The notes beneath the pieces were generated by a model. The model had not been told where the DNA came from. It made no database searches and saw nothing but the letters and a program-made list of their open reading frames with translations. 64,000 nt of DNA from Lasioglossum baleicum. Taxonomy: Eukaryota > Arthropoda > Insecta > Hymenoptera > Halictidae. Within the stretch, counting starts at the first letter, position 1. Every line of letters begins with the position of its first letter. The position numbers and the translations under genes are program-made. The stretch covers positions 3,596,001 to 3,660,000 of the forward strand of contig NC_134944.1 in NCBI RefSeq assembly GCF_051020765.1. The letters are read 5' to 3'. Below are positions 59,515-64,000 of the stretch, in pieces.

Positions 59515-60247
59515 TTCATTATTAATCGTGAAGTGTGGTAAACGTGTGGTTTACGGCATGGATGAATAAATAGATGAATAACGAAGACGTTCGGCTGGGT
59601 TTTCTCGACATGTTGAAAGCGCCCGAGCATTAATTAATACCTCCCACGAACATCTTGCGCAGGACCTAGGGTCCTCGAGGTTTCAGGACACTGTTCCCTT
59701 GTCTTGAAGTCAGCAGCGTTTTCCCCGATCCCGTCCCCGCGGTCTGACAGACGGAATAATAATTACCTTTTCGCCGGCGACGCGAAGCGCTACGAGAAAG
59801 GGACGTTTTAATTATTTTATCGCGTGACCGCCGACCGCAGCCTTTCCTCTCGCCTTCGCCGTCCCTTGTTGTTCGAACAGCCTCGCGGAATTGGATATTA
59901 CGATACGCAAATGTGACTGACGTTTCATTAATACTGCCACATCGACGTCTTTTTCATTTTAATTACAAGCCGACCGCGGAAACTGCGGATCCAGTTTTTC
60001 GAATGGAAGGGACGAACAAACGAGCTGCAAATTCGATTTCCGCCCTCCAGAGCAACCCTGTGACCAAGAATCCGAAGCAATTTCATCCGGCTTCCTCCAC
60101 ATTGTTCGCGCGACCTTCGTTGACCTTGGAATTGGTGCTGCGGGACCCTGAAATTGTCTTCGTAATAGCTATTGTCCAGGAATTAATAAGATGAAGGTGG
60201 TCTTCCTCGTTTATTCACCTTGTGTAGCTGAATAAAAAATATTCCAA

Positions 60248-60410
60248 CACATTCATCCTTTGGACTCGAAGCAATTTTAATTCCGAAATCTAGAGATATC
60301 TTTCAACGTAGACGATTTTTATTCTATTCTGCTTTCTCGTGCGACAGTTGAATTGTAGAACACAGAAGAATTTCATAATTTAAGGACTGTGAATAAAAAA
60401 TATTTCAACG
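60248..60410 (+). mobile_element. Family C-related fragment
   Basis: The string ggactcgaagcaattttaat followed by tccgaaat is shared with 36975; gacagttgaattgtagaaca and cagaagaatt follow as at 49609. Confidence 0.45.
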
Positions 60411-61522
60411 CGTTAGAAGTTGAAAGGCTAGAAAGTTGGCCCCTGCTAATTGCACGCAACATTTCTGGAGCAAAATGTGCAGACTTTTTAAAGAGTAACT
60501 TTTTAAAATCACAATTCCTTTCAATTTGAGCCGCGAAGTCCGGGAGGATCCGCGGTAATTGTTCGCGGAAGGAGGTTAATCGTAAAAGAGTGTTCGCGCC
60601 GCGGCGCACAGGTGACAGGAAAAAACGGGTCGGCTGGCACGAGGACAAATAGTGTTCCGGTGTTTGCAAGAAAACGCAATTTGTACGCGTGGCGGGCTTG
60701 CGTTTCATCCGCGCGGTAAATAGGAAAGGCTTGTCGCCCGTGAAATCGACGATATTTGTCATATTGATGCGGATGAAAGGCGACAACCGGGTGATCCATT
60801 ATGAACACGATTTCTAAAGATCGCTTTGTCCGAGGGTGTCGATGTCGTACTCGCCGAGAGCAGCGATTTATAATCCAATGATATCCATCATTCGTCCTGC
60901 ACATTACCGGACGGTTCTGTAGCTCTATTGGATTCGATAAAAGCTGCACCTGTCTCTGGTTAAAATTCCATCGTTCCTTTCGGTCTCCCAAAAATGTCGT
61001 AGGGTAAACTGTACAATGAATTGGCACCCTAAGCCAAAATCGTAATTTTTATCTTTTTTTGGAATGTTAAAACGAGCTTAACTTGCTTTTGCTATAAGCT
61101 AATAGAGATTTTTCAGCAAAATCAAACAATTTTACGAGTGATAAATCTTTTATTATAAAATATATTCAGTTAATAACAATCGTAAGACAAATAGTGCAAT
61201 CATTGGCCCATTTGGTACGAATGTGAAATTAAATAAATAAATTAAAATATAAAGGATAAGTCAAATAATATCTACAAAATATGTCAATATCAAGTTGCTG
61301 CTTCAAAGTGGAAGTGATGAATTTTACAAAAATGATTAAAATATATACGAATTAAACTTGTAAATAGAAATACAATTCCTAATACAACATGAAGACAATT
61401 TTGAGTTTCAGGCACCTAATTTTGCTACAAGTGCACAAAGTCCCGCAGTCTATTAATTGCAAACAAATCAAATTTGATTTCATCTGAAAAGAAACGCGTC
61501 ACGTTCATATTTGTTAGAATTT

Positions 61523-61555
61523 GTTAAAATCTTCACGACGAGGCTGACTCGTTAA
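61523..61555 (+). repeat. Dispersed repeat E, third copy
   Basis: gttaaaatcttcacgacgag followed by gctgactcgttaaa, matching 6831 almost exactly. Confidence 0.5.
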
Positions 61556-61991
61556 AACACGGTGAGGGGCTAATAAACGAGAACACGCCCCGGTTTTGTA
61601 TCGCGCGATTTGTGCTCCGATATTTGCATTGTCACGTCAGAAGGATTATCTGGTCATAGACACATTCGTGTTACATTAATGACAGCTTATTAAGGACGAG
61701 CGCGTGTTCCGTGGCACGGTCGTGGGCTGTTTTTAGTTCTGCCATTCTGTTCGAGCTTCTTTCGCACGATTACCTATCCCGTGGCTTCCCACATTATCGT
61801 TACAATGTGTAGTTAGCCGTACATTAGCGGAATTACCGATGCAATCTCGCGGATAGATCCGAAGCCTGTTACCGGTGATCAATCAACCTGGTTCAAGGAT
61901 TTTTGCGCAGGGACGATTATGGATCTCGGCTTCTCTGGTCTGAGAAAAAAGTATTACATTTCTACAAGCGATAAAGTACAACGTAAATTGT

Positions 61992-62340
61992 CTATTCGGC
62001 TACTCTTTACTTTACCGGACTCAAAATTTGTGCCTTTCTCGTACGAATTATGATGTATTCGGTATGTAATCCAGTAGATTTGTACCCGGGGAACCTGCAG
62101 ATCAAAGTTTCGATGCTGTAGGATCAATGGTTCGGAAGTTACGGTCGTTTAAAGTTGAGCATATTTCCAGTTTCTTGACAGTTAAGGTAATCAAAAATGC
62201 TCAACATTAAGCGACCATAGTTCCTCAACTATTGATCCTAGAGGATCGAAACTTCGATCTGGTCGATCGGGTAGAAATCTACTGGATTACATACCGAATA
62301 CATCATAATTCATAAGAGAAAGGTACTAATTTTGTACTTT
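61992..62340. mobile_element. Large foldback element (about 350 bp, arms over 120 nt)
   Basis: Left-arm strings gaattatgatgtattcggta, tgtaatccagtaga, atcaaagtttcgat and gtttaaagttgagcat reappear as complements in the right arm: atgctcaacattaagcgac, gatcgaaacttcgat, tctactggattaca and taccgaatacatcataattc. The centre is about 35 nt. A related partial copy at 5229-5346 shows it is mobile or was. No coding capacity. Confidence 0.8.
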
Positions 62341-63233
62341 CACACACGATTGTATTCCGAGCCTGTTTCCACATTTTTATCAATCGTTATTCCGAGCAGT
62401 AAAACACGATACAAACTGGAAAAACTAAAACTGAGCGTGGAACCACAAAACTCCGAATCCTGCCGAACATAGACATGTCAACAGGACGTAGGATCAAACA
62501 AACCGCATAGATCCAGCAACGCAATCGCCATTCGTCCCGATTTTTATCAGACTTGTTTACACAGCGTCTTCCGTAACTCACGTTCCACGAAAAAAGAATT
62601 GAACCCCTTTCCCTACGATTGATTTTACGGTTTCATTGATTAGAACCGTTTTGTTGATCGTAATTTCCTATGTTCTCGAACAGCTGTACATATTAACAAA
62701 ACGAAAATAGATTTTTATTTCGGTTTAAAGGAGATTATTATTAACATACGTTTTTATCAGAATCTGTTGTTCGGAATGTTTCTGAGAATCTGTTCGGAAT
62801 ATATCGTCCGCGACGAAACGCTAATCTCGCCATTATATTAGCCTGTATTTTCCGAGAAAAGTATCTGGTTCGTGGAAAACAGTGGGAATCCGTGGAAAGC
62901 TGGTAAACGGAAAGCGTGTCGGCCACGTAATTATTCCGTCGAGATGATTATGGATTCCCGTGGGACACCGGGACAAAGATCCTCGCAAATTAAACCGTGA
63001 TAAGTGGTTCGATTAAACAATGATACAACGCTCCTCGTTTTTGTCCTGTGTCTTCTCTTCCCGGTAGCCGACTTATTAAACGCGGACGAGATTCGACGAC
63101 GGTTTTTAATTAAAATCGCGTTCAGCCCGGTGCCGCCGCAATTGTTGCCGGATAAGACAATGTGCATTTTGCTTTGTGCCTCGCATAAAGTAGGACTTTT
63201 TACGCGTTTCATTCCGTTGAGCCACGGTTGCGG

Positions 63234-63264
<31 letters not shown>

Positions 63265-64000
63265 TTTTTTTCACCTTTTGTTTTTCGGTAGATTTTTCCC
63301 GGGGCTCGAGAGCCATTCTTTCTCTTTCGAATCGAATTCGCCGTGTTCCACGAATTCGTTTTGTTTCTCGGATTGAATGCAGATCGTCGGACGCGCGACG
63401 ATCGGCCGGAAAGATTGGTGCACCGTGTCCTATTCCCTCCCCCCGCAACCCCTAAAAGAGATTATTGCGTCGCGTAATGGCGGACGGGAAAAAGCGAAAT
63501 AAAATCGCGGATGGAATTGCTCGACCCGCTGTAATCCGTCCTGTAAACGAGGGGTTCAAAAACGGATAAATTAGAGAGATCATTTTGCGGGTGTGCGAAT
63601 TATGTCAATGTAAACGTAGTTTTATTTATGCTGTTATTCGTCCAGAATGTTTCCAATCAATTACCCTGAACCGGAGTTGTGCAAACTTGAATGCATTGTA
63701 ATTTAATTAAATTGTGTTTTATATACATAGTGTTTGAATTACATTGTGATTGCATTACATTTTATATACAATATGAATTTACGAATAACACGTTCATCAC
63801 TGATACTAATCTTCTTCTTCGGCCCCGTTTTTCCAGTACACTGTACTTGATAATTGCATTTCAATTGCAAAAACGAATGACATTCTCCTTTAACTGAACC
63901 AGTGTCCAGAATTACAAACTACATTGTAATTTCATTGAATGAAGACTTACGTGCGACTGAATGCCGAATTACGAAATAATTGAATACAATGATAATTATA
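62341..64000. other. Gene-free stretch at the window end
   Basis: (CT)n lies at 63233-63262. From 63680 the sequence becomes AT-rich with recurring acattgtaatt, attgcatt and tgaattac blocks, perhaps the start of a degenerate satellite. No exon is recognised. Confidence 0.35.
63233..63262 (+). repeat. (CT)n microsatellite
   Basis: About 13 uninterrupted CT units followed by a T-rich tract. Confidence 0.9.

Larger units (their letters stand above)
57745..61990. other. Gene-free stretch
   Basis: It contains a family A 3' fragment (59349-59514), a family C-like segment (60248-60410), a family A right end at about 61440 and an E motif (61523-61555). No exon is recognised on either strand. Confidence 0.35.

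Overview
The window looks like insect genomic DNA, most likely from a hymenopteran (bee or ant grade). The reasons are a CpG-rich but base-composition-heterogeneous background, many short dispersed DNA-transposon remnants, abundant microsatellites, and one recognisable coding exon separated from any other by tens of kilobases. There is no prokaryotic gene organisation. The species assignment is inference.

The only coding sequence I can identify with confidence is one 124-nt internal exon at 46321-46444 (+). It encodes the C-terminal half of a methyl-CpG-binding-type domain of the MBD5/MBD6 class (six-banded, sba, in flies). It carries the diagnostic GTCKCGLECPL and VFNFDP blocks and has a clean acceptor and a clean donor. 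The exons before and after it were not found, so nearly the whole window is read as two long introns: at least part of a >46-kb or alternatively started upstream intron, and a >17.5-kb downstream intron.

Layout. 1-14.1 kb: intronic or 5'-flanking DNA with decayed transposons. 14.16-14.45 kb: a 38-bp minisatellite. 14.5-16.5 kb: a GC/CpG-rich stretch with two strong splice-donor sequences (14513 and 14888), the latter after an ATG with 8 codons, a candidate alternative first exon. 18240/18241: a nearly ideal zero-length recursive splice site (polypyrimidine-CAG followed directly by GTAAG) in the same orientation as the exon. 19.6-20.06 kb: ~105-bp tandem repeats. 28.9-29.25 kb: a 114-bp in-frame tandem repeat. 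38.0-38.3 and 42.8-43.05 kb: two arrays of one ~92-bp minisatellite. 43.1-43.7 kb: a TA-flanked Tc1/mariner-type element. 46.3 kb: the MBD exon. 46.98-47.49 kb: an element nested inside another. 57.57-57.74 kb: a long hairpin next to a GC-rich low-complexity segment. 62.0-62.33 kb: a large foldback element.

The dominant non-coding theme is one family of short terminal-inverted-repeat elements (ends like tagactgcggatctttatgc, 8-bp target duplications, hAT-like). It recurs at least a dozen times in both orientations. Two further families with TTAA-CCC termini look like piggyBac-type MITEs. The best biological lead is the recursive splice site: the very long upstream intron may be removed in steps.
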